Assembly: GCA_021820845.1 (NCBI GenBank)
Contig: JAKADC010000005.1
Coordinates: 143,990 to 207,989, forward strand
Source of the DNA: Pseudomonadota bacterium
GTDB lineage: Bacteria > Pseudomonadota > Gammaproteobacteria > Burkholderiales > Thiobacillaceae
DNA: 64,000 nt
Direction of reading: 5' to 3'
Position numbers and translations under genes: made by a program. Position 1 is the first letter of the stretch, and every line of letters starts with the position of its first letter. The notes under the pieces were generated by a model. It did no database searches. It worked only from the letters and a program-made list of their open reading frames with translations, and had not been told where the DNA came from. Below are positions 23,985 through 35,300 of this stretch, piece by piece.

Positions 23985-25565
23985 TCAACGGCGGCCATAG
24001 AGATGGAAACGATCCGCGCGCTCGCCCGGGCGGCCGCCGTCCCACACGTGCGTCCATCCGGCCGGGACGTGCGGCTCGACCCCGCGCCGCGTCGTCTCCA
24101 CCAGCAGCCAGCGGCAGCTCGTGTCGCCGGGCGCGAGAAGGCGGCCGCTGTGATATTCGAGCAGCAGGCGCTGCTGGCTGCCCACGTCGCGCGTGCGGAT
24201 GCATTCGGCCGGCGGCACCCGCGCCGCCAGCACGCGACCGACGCTAGCGTAGGAAAGGCGCTGGTCGAGCGGCCCCAGGAAAAGCGCCATCAGCAGCCCC
24301 CAGCTGAAAGTCATGCCCGCCGTCCAGACGAGCATGGGGCGCAGCGGCGAACGGCGTACGCGGGCAAGAAAAACGATCCACGCGAGCGTGATGACGAGGC
24401 CGAGCGCCAGCGCCCAGGGGCGGAACGTGCCGACCTGGGTCATGCCGAGCCGGGCGAGGCGGGCGGCCAGCCGGGCGGGATGACCGAGATCGTGCGCGCT
24501 CCAGTAGACCCAGAGCACCAGCGCAAGGAAGCCGAACAGCATGACGCCGAACCACAGCAGCGCGTAGGCCGCGCCGCGCCGCAGCGTGAGGAGCCCCGAC
24601 GCGCCCAGCAAGGCGAGCGGCAGCAGCAGGACGAGTCCCTGTTCCTCGCCCGGGTCGCGGTCGAACGCGTACAGCGCGAGCAACCCCAGCAGCGCGACCG
24701 CCGGCAGGACGATGCCCGGAACGCGCCACTGGCGCCGGCCGCGATAGAGGGCCCACGCCGCCAGGGGCCACGCCGGCCACGAATACCAGCCCAGGATGCT
24801 CGAATAATAGAGAGGGCGCAGTCCCGCGGATCCGACCCATCGCCGCAGGTTGAGCGCCTGCGCGTAAGGTACGCCGTGGGCAGCGAGATAGGTCAGCCAT
24901 GCCGCAGCCGCCACCAGTGCGAGGGCGACGCCCCATGCCAGCGCGCGACGCGCTTCAGGGGCGCGGTACGCTTCCAGCAGCACGGGCAGCAGGGCGGCCA
25001 GCAACAGGAACACGGCGGCTTCCGCGGCGCCGCCGGCGAGCAGCATCAGGACGGCGCCGCCTGCCAGCGCCGCGACGCCCAGGATGCCATCGCTGCGCGC
25101 GGTGTGCGGCAGGCGGGCGAGGCCGAACAGCATCAGCGCAGCGGCGGCGAACTGGGCCGTGGCTGCATTGAGTTCATGACCGCGCACCAACAGCCCCATG
25201 CAGCCGAGCAGGGTGAGCGCCGCGGCCCAGACGGCCTCGGCCCCGTACAACAGGCGCGCCGAGCGGGCGACGAAGAACAGCGCCAGCGCGATGAACACGC
25301 CGGAAGCCAGTCGGGCGGCGTCGGCCAGCGGCAGGAACGCCGACGTCAGCCAGACCGTGCCGCTGGCCACCCAGTAATACAGCGGACTTGCCGACACGGC
25401 ATGCGGCGCGACGCCGCTTTTGAGCAGTCGCCACAGCTGCGCGAAATGCTCGCCGTCGCCGCCTCTCCAGGGAGCGTGCCCGAGCAATCCGGGCAGCAGC
25501 CAGGCCGCGCAGAGGAACAGGAGCCCAAGCCGGGCCAGCAGGGGAAAGGCGGGCTTATTCGACAA
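23985..25565 (-). CDS. GT39/ArnT-like integral membrane glycosyltransferase
   Basis: A 526-residue inner-membrane protein with about 10-12 hydrophobic helices. The first periplasmic loop after helix 1 has the acidic WRGGDGEH, and the second has SPLYYW, the pattern of PMT/ArnT-type (GT39/GT83) enzymes that use polyprenyl-phosphate sugars. A soluble C-terminal region follows the last helix (PPAECIRTRDVG ... WTHVWDGGRP). Acceptor and sugar are unknown. The start overlaps the end of the M48 gene by 11 bases, so the pair is translationally linked. Leu/Ala bias is expected for a membrane protein. Confidence 0.78.
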   Translation of the reverse strand: MSNKPAFPLLARLGLLFLCAAWLLPGLLGHAPWRGGDGEHFAQLWRLLKSGVAPHAVSASPLYYWVASGTVWLTSAFLPLADAARLASGVFIALALFFVARSARLLYGAEAVWAAALTLLGCMGLLVRGHELNAATAQFAAAALMLFGLARLPHTARSDGILGVAALAGGAVLMLLAGGAAEAAVFLLLAALLPVLLEAYRAPEARRALAWGVALALVAAAAWLTYLAAHGVPYAQALNLRRWVGSAGLRPLYYSSILGWYSWPAWPLAAWALYRGRRQWRVPGIVLPAVALLGLLALYAFDRDPGEEQGLVLLLPLALLGASGLLTLRRGAAYALLWFGVMLFGFLALVLWVYWSAHDLGHPARLAARLARLGMTQVGTFRPWALALGLVITLAWIVFLARVRRSPLRPMLVWTAGMTFSWGLLMALFLGPLDQRLSYASVGRVLAARVPPAECIRTRDVGSQQRLLLEYHSGRLLAPGDTSCRWLLVETTRRGVEPHVPAGWTHVWDGGRPGERADRFHLYGRR

Positions 25566-27063
25566 TTTTGAGGCGTTGCCCAGGCTTCGGTTCGCCGCCG
25601 GGGTAGAGATCGTTCAGCAGACGCAGCTCGCTTTCGGCGTCGATTCCCAGCGGCGAGCGCCGCGCCAGCGCGGCCATGGTCAAGCCGGACCGGGCCGTCA
25701 TCAACTGCAGCACGTAAGGCCGGGCCGCGAGTTGCTCGGCCGGGGTGATCGCATGGAAACTGTTGATCGCCGCGCGCAGGGCGCCGCGCTCGCGTTCGTA
25801 GGCGAGCGCGTCCCGGGTCATTCCGCCGATCAGGTATTGCGTGCCATTGAACACGACGACCGCGACGACCGCCGGCTTGCCCTGCTGCGTGCCCGCGGCG
25901 AACGCGGCCGGGTAGCCGCCGAGGTGGCCGCTGTCGTAGCGCGCCCCCGCATCGAGCGTCACGCCCCGGCGCAGCGTCTCCATCGGATCGTCGTTCGCGG
26001 GGCCCTGCTCCAGTTCGACCACGGCGTCGCCGGCCGGATTCGTCGCCACGACGCGGTCGGGCCGATTGCGCACCCGCCAGCCGACGGGGAACTGGATCGC
26101 CAGCCCGAGCTTCTCGTGCAGCAGCGCGTTGTTGCGGATCATGCCCTGATCCGGACTGTCGCCGAAATACAGTCCCACCAGCTTCTGCAGGTAATCGGCA
26201 CGGCCCTCGCGCGCGGGGATGGCCACCGACGCCCGCGCGTCCGCCACGGCCCGTTGCAGCCCCGCGTCGTCGCCGGAATCCGGCGCGACGATGCCGTGAT
26301 AGGTGACGGGCGGGGGCTGGCGATCGCGCGCCGCCTGTTTCACGAAAAACCGTTTCTGGTTTTTCAGCACGTGGATGGCTTTGACCATCGCCTGCGGGTC
26401 GTACCCGGCGGCGGCGAGATAGCCCGCGCCGAGGCGGTCCGCCTCGAGCTCGTATTCAGGTCCGTAGCCGGCCGTAAAAGCCTTGCCGAGGGACTGCAAT
26501 ACGTCGGCGCCTGCCTGATCGCGGCTCGGCGGCATGAGGATCGAGCCGAGCGCTGCACCCGTCGCCGGCGCCGCGGGAGACGCGTTTTGCCAGCGCAGCG
26601 CGTGGCGCGCGTTGACGTGGCCGATCTCGTGGCCGACCACGGCGGCAAGTTCGGCCTCCGAATTGAGGTAGGTCAGCAGACCGCGCGTGACATAGACGTA
26701 GCCGCCGGGCAGGGAAAAGGCGTTGACGTCCGGGCTGTCGACCACCGTGAAATGCCAGGGCAGTCCGGCGCGCGGGCTCTGTTTCGCCAGCCGCTGCCCG
26801 ACCGCGTTCACGTAGGCCTGCAGCGCAGGGGCGTCGAGCACGGCGTATTCCTTCAGGACCGCGGTGTTGCCCTGCGCGCCCATCCGGATTTCCTGCTGGT
26901 CGGAAACCGGGGCGCCCGCCTCGCCGGCGCCGGCTGGCGCTGCAGGGGTTTCGGACGCCGGCGCCGTCTTCTCGCTCACGGCGACCGGGTGCTGCGCGCA
27001 ATCGGTCAATATCAGCACGCCGAGGACGCTCATTGCGATGCGGCGAAAAGCTCGGGATGTCAC
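25555..27063 (-). CDS. M48-family metalloprotease, BepA-like, with C-terminal LysM-like tail
   Basis: A 502-residue exported zinc protease. The start is GTG 27063, preceded by AGAGG at a 6-base spacing. The N-terminus (RRIAMSVLGVLILTDCAQ) looks like a lipoprotein or Sec signal, though the residue before the cysteine is Asp, which is unusual. The catalytic motif HEIGH lies in VVGHEIGHVNARHAL, and the third ligand in EYELEADRLG. The C-terminal region ends GGEPKPGQRLKIVE, resembling the end of a LysM fold. Related proteins take part in outer-membrane protein quality control. It is followed by the membrane glycosyltransferase gene (11-base overlap). Confidence 0.88.
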   Translation of the reverse strand: MTSRAFRRIAMSVLGVLILTDCAQHPVAVSEKTAPASETPAAPAGAGEAGAPVSDQQEIRMGAQGNTAVLKEYAVLDAPALQAYVNAVGQRLAKQSPRAGLPWHFTVVDSPDVNAFSLPGGYVYVTRGLLTYLNSEAELAAVVGHEIGHVNARHALRWQNASPAAPATGAALGSILMPPSRDQAGADVLQSLGKAFTAGYGPEYELEADRLGAGYLAAAGYDPQAMVKAIHVLKNQKRFFVKQAARDRQPPPVTYHGIVAPDSGDDAGLQRAVADARASVAIPAREGRADYLQKLVGLYFGDSPDQGMIRNNALLHEKLGLAIQFPVGWRVRNRPDRVVATNPAGDAVVELEQGPANDDPMETLRRGVTLDAGARYDSGHLGGYPAAFAAGTQQGKPAVVAVVVFNGTQYLIGGMTRDALAYERERGALRAAINSFHAITPAEQLAARPYVLQLMTARSGLTMAALARRSPLGIDAESELRLLNDLYPGGEPKPGQRLKIVE

Positions 27064-27124
27064 GTCTGCCTCTTTTTCGGTATGTGGCGCACGGAATGAT
27101 ACCGTTGTCATGCCGCAAAAACGC

Positions 27125-27146
27125 AAAAAGCGGCCGAAGCCGCTTT
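27125..27146 (-). terminator. Intrinsic terminator of rpmE with a UUCG tetraloop
   Basis: In the minus-strand transcript AAAGCGGC-TTCG-GCCGCTTT forms an 8-base stem (27127-27146) followed by TTGCGTTTTTG. The UUCG loop is an especially stable tetraloop. It lies 22 bases after the rpmE stop. Confidence 0.8.
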
Positions 27147-27167
27147 GTTCGCGCACCGAGTTGGCGC

Positions 27168-27374
27168 TTACTTCATGCCGTAGCGCTGGCGGAATTTCTC
27201 GACGCGGCCGGCGGTGTCGACGATCTTCTGCTTGCCCGTATAGAACGGATGACAGGCGGCGCAGACTTCCACGTGCAACGCGGGCTTGCCCAGCGTGGAG
27301 CGGGTCAGGAAAGTGCTGCCGCAGGAGCAGGTCACGGTGACTTCTTTGTAATCGGGGTGAATGCCGGCTTTCAT
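27168..27374 (-). CDS. rpmE: Ribosomal protein L31 (zinc-binding form)
   Basis: A 68-residue large-subunit protein. The start MKAGIHPDY and the TFLTRST / HPFYTGKQK segments are typical L31. Zinc-ligand cysteines are present (CSCG and CAAC), so this is the C-plus paralogue used when zinc is sufficient. The in-frame extension to 27449 has no ribosome site; GGA precedes ATG 27374. It follows rho by 71 bases and is closed by its own terminator. Confidence 0.96.
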   Translation of the reverse strand: MKAGIHPDYKEVTVTCSCGSTFLTRSTLGKPALHVEVCAACHPFYTGKQKIVDTAGRVEKFRQRYGMK

Positions 27375-27445
27375 GGCAATTCCTTGGATAGAATTCGGAG
27401 AACGCGGGAGTATAGCGGAGTCGCGGAGATGGATCAAGCCTCCGC

Positions 27446-28705
<1,260 letters not shown>

Positions 28706-28761
28706 GGAGGGGGCCTGGCTGGGCTCGCTTGAAAGAGCCGGACGTGGGGAAGGACTGGAAG

Positions 28762-28800
28762 CCGGACGGTGCCGCTGGAGGCGCGCCATGCGCCGTCCGG
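28762..28800 (-). repeat. Hairpin in the trxA-rho intergenic leader
   Basis: CCGGACGG (28762-28769) pairs with CCGTCCGG (28793-28800) around 23 GC-rich bases. No T-run follows, so it is not a standard terminator. It lies 57 bases before the rho start and could be part of a rho leader controlling its own synthesis. Confidence 0.4.
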
Positions 28801-28811
28801 TTGAAGCTGTC

Positions 28812-29138
28812 TTAAATGTTGCTGTCGACGAAGGCGGTGAGTTGGGATTTGGACAGCGCGCCGACCTTGGTGGCCTCGACGTTGCCGTTCTTGAAGATCA
28901 TCAGCGTGGGAATGCCGCGAATGCCGAATTTCGGCGGGGTGGCCTGGTTTTCGTCGATGTTGAGCTTGCACACCTTGAGCTTGCCGGAATATTCCTTGGC
29001 CACTTCGTCGAGGATCGGCGAAATCATCTTGCAGGGGCCGCACCAGTCCGCCCAGTAATCCACCAGCACCGGCACGCCGGCCTGCAGGACCTCCTGCTCG
29101 AAAGAATCGTCGGATATGTAATGAACATGCTCGCTCAT
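28812..29138 (-). CDS. trxA: Thioredoxin 1
   Basis: A 108-residue thioredoxin with the redox motif WCGPC in [11 protein letters not shown], cis-proline IPTLMIF and the usual start SDDSFEQEV. It supplies electrons to ribonucleotide reductase (the class II enzyme earlier in this window), peroxiredoxins and others. It is upstream of rho on the same strand and diverges from fdxA across 160 bases. Confidence 0.96.
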   Translation of the reverse strand: MSEHVHYISDDSFEQEVLQAGVPVLVDYWADWCGPCKMISPILDEVAKEYSGKLKVCKLNIDENQATPPKFGIRGIPTLMIFKNGNVEATKVGALSKSQLTAFVDSNI

Positions 29139-29298
29139 CGCTGAAGCTCCTGATCTAGAAGTGGGGCGGCCGGACCCGGCCTTGTGCGGTTTGGGAAGAT
29201 GGTAAAGCTGGAAAATTCGGTTTTGTGCCGATATGCTACATCAAAATTGCCGCCTGCAATGCATCCGGGCGTTTCTCTAATGATGGGGGTAAATACGA

Positions 29299-29622
29299 AT
29301 GACTTACGTTGTAGCCGACGCCTGCGTGAAGTGCAAATACACCGACTGTGTCGATGTCTGTCCGGTCGATTGCTTCCACGAGGGGCCCAATTTCCTCGTC
29401 ATCGACCCCGAGGAATGCATCGACTGCACCCTCTGCGTGGCGGAATGCCCGGTCGAGGCCATTTTTGCGGAAGACGACGTGCCTGACGACCAGCGCGCCT
29501 ACATCGCGCTGAATGCCGAGCTCGCCAAGGTGTGGAAGGTCATCATCGAGAAGAAGGATGCGCTGCCCGACGCCGACGAGTGGGCCGGCGTCAAGGACAA
29601 GCGCCAGTACCTGGAGCGCTGA
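29299..29622 (+). CDS. fdxA: 7Fe ferredoxin FdxA
   Basis: A 107-residue seven-iron ferredoxin. The N-terminal CxxKYTDCxxxCP ([18 protein letters not shown]) is the 3Fe-4S type, and [12 protein letters not shown] binds 4Fe-4S. A C-terminal helical tail ([16 protein letters not shown]) is normal for proteobacterial FdxA. A GGGGGT ribosome site precedes ATG 29299. A weak -10-like TATGCT is at 29232-29237. It is followed after 5 bases by the AddB-like gene, probably read through from the same messenger. Confidence 0.95.
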   Translation: MTYVVADACVKCKYTDCVDVCPVDCFHEGPNFLVIDPEECIDCTLCVAECPVEAIFAEDDVPDDQRAYIALNAELAKVWKVIIEKKDALPDADEWAGVKDKRQYLER

Positions 29623-29627
29623 CGCGC

Positions 29628-32318
29628 TTGAAAACCCCGGGCGGCGCCGCGTTGCCGCATGTCGTCGCCCGCCGCCTGCTCGACCGCCACGCCGATCTTC
29701 TGCCCGACCTGTCGGGCGTGACGGTGCTGGTCCCCAACCATCGCGCCGGGCTGGATTTTGGCCGCGCCCTCGCGCAGCTCGCCGGCCGCGATGCGCTCAT
29801 CCCACCCCGTATCACGCCGCTGAAAAGCTGGGCGGAAGACCTGGCGGGCGGACGCGCCGAGCCGCAGGCGAGACGGCTGGCGCGCTTGCACGGCGTGCTC
29901 CGGCACGAGAACTGGCTTGGCGACGTCGACAAGTGGGCGCTCGCTAATGAACTCCTGCAACTGGCCGACGAGCTGTCGGCCGCCCGGCTGGGAAACACCA
30001 TCGGATCGCGCATCCGCGCCGTGCAGGACGAAAGCCATGGCCGCACCGTCGCGCTCGACCGTGAAACGGCGCTGGTCGAGGCCGTGTGGCAGACGCTCAA
30101 TGCCGACGGCAGCGATCCGCAAGCGCGCTACGCGCGCGCGCTCGACACGCTCCTTGAAGCGCTTCTAAGCGCGCCGCAGCCCGGCTCGGCCCAGCCCTTC
30201 CTGGGGACGGGGGGCCGGACCGAAGCGACCGCTGCGCCCCGCGCGATCTACGGCTACGCGCTGGGGGCGCTCACCGCGATCGAGCAAGCGTTTCTCACGC
30301 GCTGCGCCGAGCATGTTCCGCTCACCCTGACCAGCGAAGTCCTGGATGCGGGCGATGGCGTGGCCGAGGCCCTGCAGCAGGCCTGGCGGGTCACCAACCC
30401 CCCGCTGCGCGAGCGCGCCACGGCGCTGGTGCAACGCGTTCCCGACTCACCGCTGTGCACGCGCATCACCCTCAGTCCGGCGCCTCACCTGGAAGCCGAA
30501 GCGCGTGCCGTCGCGACCTGGATGGCCGCTCAGCTCGGCGACGGCCGGCGCGACATCGCGCTGATCGCGCTCGACCGCGAGTCGGCGCGACGGGTGCGCG
30601 CGCTGCTCGAACGCATGGAGGTACTGGTCGCCGACGAGACCGGGTGGACGCTGTCGACCACCGCCGCGGCCGCCGTCATCGACCGCTGGCTGGAATGCGT
30701 GGCGAGCGACTTTCCGCACGTCGAACTCCTCGACCTGCTGAAATCGCCCTTCGTGCTGGGCGAGCTCGCCGCGCGCCAGGACCGGGTGCTGCAGTTCGAA
30801 CTGGCGCTGCGTCGGCGCGGGGTATCGCAGGGCATGGCCGACATGGCGCAACTGGCGCATGACGAGTTCGGCGCGCTTCCCGCGTGGCTGGCCGCGCCGT
30901 TCGACACCCGCCAGGCGTTTGACCTGCGCCGCGCGCCGCTCTCGACGTGGCTCTCGCGCCTCGTCGACAGCCTCGCCCGGCTCGATGCGTTCGCGCCGCT
31001 CGGGGCCGATGCAGCCGGTGCCCGCGTGCTCGAGACGCTCGACGCCCTGCGTCATGACCTCGCGGACGACGATGAAAAATATGGCTTCGGCGAATGGCGG
31101 CGCTGGCTCAATCTGGTGCTGGAGTCGGAAAGCTTCAGCGACGCCGGCGTCGCGAGTCCCGTCGTGCTGACGTCGCTTCCTGCCGCGCGCGGACGCCTGT
31201 TCGACGCGGTGGCGGTCATCGGCGCCGACGCCCGCCACCTGCCCGCGCGTCCCGCGCCCGGCCTGTTTTCCCAGGCCACACGCGCCCGCCTCGGCCTGCC
31301 GACCGCCGCCGAGGACGCCGAGGGCGCCGCCGCCGACCTGATGCAGCTGCTGGTCCAGGGACCTGCGCTCCTCTCCTGGCAAGCCTGGAACAACGACGAA
31401 CCGAACCCCGCCTCTCCGCTGGTGCTGCGATTGCAGGCGCTTCACCGGGCCGCGTGGGGCGTCGACCTGCCGGTGCAAGCGGCGGGCGCGCCGCCGGCGC
31501 AGGCGAGCCCGCTGCCGAGCGCGTTTTTGCCGCCCGCCCCGACGGTTCCGGCCGCGCAATTGCCGCGACGTTACTCGCCCAGCGCCTACCAGACGCTGCT
31601 CGACTGCCCCTACCGTTTTTTTGCGCGCAGCGTTCTCGGCATCCGCGAGCTCGACGAGGCCGATGACGCGCTCGACAAGAGCGACTACGGCAACGCGCTG
31701 CATCGCATCCTGAAGCGCTTTCACGACGGCGCGCCGCCGCTCGAGCGCGACACGGCGCTGGCGCGGCTGGACGCGCTTTCCAGCGCCGAGTTCGCCACGC
31801 TGCCCGCGTACACGGCCGCCGCCTGGCGCGCCAAATGGGAAAGCATCCAGCCGGCCTACGTCGACGCCTGGCTTGCCCACGCTGCCGCCGGCTGGCGCTA
31901 CGAGTCGGGTGAAACCGAGTTTGGCGTGCGGCACAGCGTCGGCGGCCTCGGCGAGGTCACCCTGCACGGCCGCGTCGACCGCGTCGATGCGCGGGGCGAC
32001 GCCCGCTACGTGATCGACTACAAGACCGGCGCCGCACAGGGCCTCAAAAAGAAGCTGAAGGCGCCCGACGAAGCCGTCCAGCTGCCCTTCTACGCCTGGC
32101 TGTGCGACGCCGCCGCCGCCTACCTGCCGATCAACGAGGCGCCCGTCATGGCGCTCGAACTGGACGGCGACACCGACGTCGCCGCGATCAGCCTGCGGCT
32201 GCCGGCGCTGCTCGAGGCCATCGCCGGGCAGGCCGCGCTGCCGGCGCACGGCGTCGACGGCGTCTGCAGGCACTGCGAAGCGCGCGGGCTGTGCCGCAAG
32301 GGGATGTGGTGTGAGTGA
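29628..32318 (+). CDS. addB: AddB-like nuclease subunit (inactive helicase, PD-(D/E)XK with Fe-S cysteines)
   Basis: An 896-residue partner of the helicase encoded next. The N-terminal region (VTVLVPNHRAGLDFG) is a UvrD-like fold with no Walker A lysine. The C-terminal PD-(D/E)XK nuclease has GRVDRVD ... YVIDYKTG. Cysteines in LLDCPYRFF and in CRHCEARGLCRKGMWC match the iron-sulfur staple of AddB-type nucleases. Together the pair should process double-strand breaks to give RecA-ready ends, as AddAB or RecBCD does. The start is TTG 29628 with GGAG 11 bases upstream; the earlier in-frame region overlaps fdxA. It ends overlapping the helicase start by 8 bases. Confidence 0.85.
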   Translation: MKTPGGAALPHVVARRLLDRHADLLPDLSGVTVLVPNHRAGLDFGRALAQLAGRDALIPPRITPLKSWAEDLAGGRAEPQARRLARLHGVLRHENWLGDVDKWALANELLQLADELSAARLGNTIGSRIRAVQDESHGRTVALDRETALVEAVWQTLNADGSDPQARYARALDTLLEALLSAPQPGSAQPFLGTGGRTEATAAPRAIYGYALGALTAIEQAFLTRCAEHVPLTLTSEVLDAGDGVAEALQQAWRVTNPPLRERATALVQRVPDSPLCTRITLSPAPHLEAEARAVATWMAAQLGDGRRDIALIALDRESARRVRALLERMEVLVADETGWTLSTTAAAAVIDRWLECVASDFPHVELLDLLKSPFVLGELAARQDRVLQFELALRRRGVSQGMADMAQLAHDEFGALPAWLAAPFDTRQAFDLRRAPLSTWLSRLVDSLARLDAFAPLGADAAGARVLETLDALRHDLADDDEKYGFGEWRRWLNLVLESESFSDAGVASPVVLTSLPAARGRLFDAVAVIGADARHLPARPAPGLFSQATRARLGLPTAAEDAEGAAADLMQLLVQGPALLSWQAWNNDEPNPASPLVLRLQALHRAAWGVDLPVQAAGAPPAQASPLPSAFLPPAPTVPAAQLPRRYSPSAYQTLLDCPYRFFARSVLGIRELDEADDALDKSDYGNALHRILKRFHDGAPPLERDTALARLDALSSAEFATLPAYTAAAWRAKWESIQPAYVDAWLAHAAAGWRYESGETEFGVRHSVGGLGEVTLHGRVDRVDARGDARYVIDYKTGAAQGLKKKLKAPDEAVQLPFYAWLCDAAAAYLPINEAPVMALELDGDTDVAAISLRLPALLEAIAGQAALPAHGVDGVCRHCEARGLCRKGMWCE

Positions 32319-35300
32319 GCCGCTGGACTACGCGATCGCCCTGTCGCCCGTGCGCTCATCGGTGGTCGAGGCCTGCGCGGGCAGCGGCAAGACCTGGCTG
32401 CTCGTTTCGCGCATGCTGCGCCTGCTGCTCGCGGGCGCCGCGCCATCCGAGCTGCTCGCGATCACGTTCACGCGCAAGGCCGCGCAGGAGATGACAGACC
32501 GGCTGCATGAATGGCTGCGGCTCCTCGCGCTGGAAGACGACGCGACGGTGCGCGCGTTCCTGCGCGCGCGATCGGTACCGGACGACGACGTCGAACCGCT
32601 GCTGCCGCGGGCGCGTGGCCTGCTGGAAGCGGTGCTGACCGCCCAGCCCGAACCCACGGTGACGACCTTCCACGGCTGGTTTCTCGACGTGCTGAAACGC
32701 GCGCCGCTGGAGGCCGGGCTGCCGTGGGGCGCGCCGCTGCTCGAGCGCGAGAGCCAGCTCCTGAACGAAGTACGCGACCGTCTGCTTGCGCGCTGGGCCG
32801 CGGCGCCCGAGTCGGCGGAGGGCATCGCCCTGCTGGCGCTGCTCGCCGACATCGGCGAACACAATCTGCGCGCGCTGCTGAAAAATGTCGCACAGGCACG
32901 CGCGGAATGGTGGGCGTACAGCGGCGGCATGCCGGATCCCGTGAGCCACGCGCTCGCACAGCTGCGGCCGCTGCTGCACCCCGATCTGGATGGCGACGCG
33001 GTGGCGGCGTTCTGGGCGGACGCGTCGATGGTCGCGCGGGTGAAGCGCGTGGGGCTCGCGCTGGAAAAGGGCAGCGACGCCGAGCGCAAAAAGGGCGAGT
33101 CGCTTCAACAGGCGCTCGCCTCGACGGACTTCGCGGGGCTGCGCAAGAGAATCCTCAAGGCCGACGGCGGCCGCCTCGCGAACAAGGCGACCAGGGGCCT
33201 GCTCGCCGCGCTTGCGGGCGAGGCGGACGCCTATCTGCGCGACTATGAAACGCTGGAAGACGCGCTCGAGGAGATCGCGCGGCAGCAGACCGACCAGCGC
33301 ATCTGGCAGCTCAATCGCCACGGCCTCCTGCTCGGTCACGCCTTGATCACGGCCTATCAGGACGCCAAGTCGCAACAGGGCGTGATCGACTTCACCGACG
33401 CGGAATGGCAGGCGTGCCGCCTGCTCGCGAGCGAGGAACACGCACCGGCGCTGGCGTCGAAGCTCGACGCGCGCTACCGGCATCTGCTGCTCGACGAATT
33501 CCAGGACACCAACCCGCTGCAATGGCAGGCGCTCTCGACGTGGCTGCTGGAAGCCCGCGGTGCCGACAGCGATATGACGGTATTCATGGTGGGCGATCCC
33601 AAGCAGGCGATCTACCGTTTCCGCCGCGGCGAAGCACGGGTGTTTGGCGCGGCGGCGCAATTTCTGGCCGCGCATTTCGACGCGCGGCATTTCACGACCG
33701 ACATGACGCGACGGCTGGCGCCGCCGGTGGTGACCGCCATCAATCGGGCGTTCGACGGCGTGGACGGCTTCGCCGAGCACGCGCACGCGCCGGAAAAAAC
33801 CGGGCGCGCGGGCGCCCTGCGCTGCCTGCCGGTTCGCGCGGAGAATGCCGAGGCCGCGCATGTCGCGACGCTGCGCAATCCGCTCCTCACGCCACAGGCG
33901 GAAGCCGCCGACCGCGCGGTGCACGCCGAGGCCCGGCAGTTCGCGCAGGTCCTGCGGGACGAGGTGCTGGGACGCTGGGGCGTGGCGGACAGCGGCGGCG
34001 TTCGCGCCGCGCGGGCCAGCGACGTGATGGCGCTGGTCAGGAAGCGCACTCATCTCCACCTGTACGAACGCGAACTCGAAGCGGCGCGCATTCCCTTCAT
34101 CACCTCGCGCCGCGGCGGCCTGCTGCACGCACTGGAAGCGCAGGACATCATCGTGCTGATCGAGACGCTGCTGCTGCCCCACGCGGAACTCAAGCTTGCA
34201 CATGCATTGAAGAGCCCCGTCTTCGGCTGCAGCGACGCCGACCTGCTGCGGGTCTTTCCGGCGGACGAGCCGCGCGGCTGGGCGCGCCTGCTGTCGCTGT
34301 CGGGCGAAGCCGATTGCCCGCCGGAACTGCTGCGCGCCGCGCGGCTGCTTCCCCGCTGGCGCGCATCCTGCGGCACGCTGCCGGTGCACGATCTGCTCGA
34401 CCGCGTCTATTTCGAGGGCGATGTCGAGGCGCGCTACGCTGCGGCTGTGCCGGAAGCGATGCGCCCGCAGGTCGCCGCCAACCTGCGCGCATTCATGCAA
34501 CTGGCGCTGACGCAGGACGCGGGGCGCTACCCGACGCTCGCCGGCTTCGTCCGCGAGCTCGCGAGCCTGGTCGACGACGCCGACGCGGCGCCCGGCGAGG
34601 GCCTCGCCGCCGACGGCGAAAACGGCGTGCGGCTCCTCACCATCCACGGCGCGAAGGGGCTGGAGGCGCCGATCGTATGGCTGCTCGGCGGCAGCGACCA
34701 CCAGAAAGGCGAGACCTACGGCGTGCTGGCGCCGTGGCCGCCCGAAGCGGCGCGGCCGCAACACTTCTCGTTGTTCGGCAGGGCCGACGAACGCGGCGCG
34801 GCGCGTGAACACTGGTTCGCCGACGAAACCCGGCTGGCGCAGCGCGAGTCCGACAACCTGCTGTATGTCGCCCTCACCCGCGCCGAGCAGGCGCTGATCG
34901 TGAGCGGCGACGCGGAGCGGAACGCCTGGCTCGCGCGGGTTGCGGCCGCGTGGCAGGACCTGGATCTGCCGGCCGAGCTGCCGCCGGCGGCGGTCCGCGA
35001 GACCGATCGCACGGCGCCGCCGCCGCGCATCGAAGCCCCGCCGGTCGGGCAGCGCGTCGCCGCGCCCGTCGCGAGTCCGATGGCCGCGCGCGGGGAACTG
35101 TTCCACGCATGCCTGGAACGGCTGGCGCCGCCGGGGCGTCCGGTCGATCTGCCGGCACTGGCTGCCCGGCTGCGGCTCGACGCCGAACTCGGGCAGATCG
35201 AATCCGCCGCCCGCGCGCTGCTGGCGCAGCCGCATCTCGCGCGTTTTTTCGACCCCGCGCAATACCTGCGGGCACACAACGAACTGGCGCTGCTCGACGG

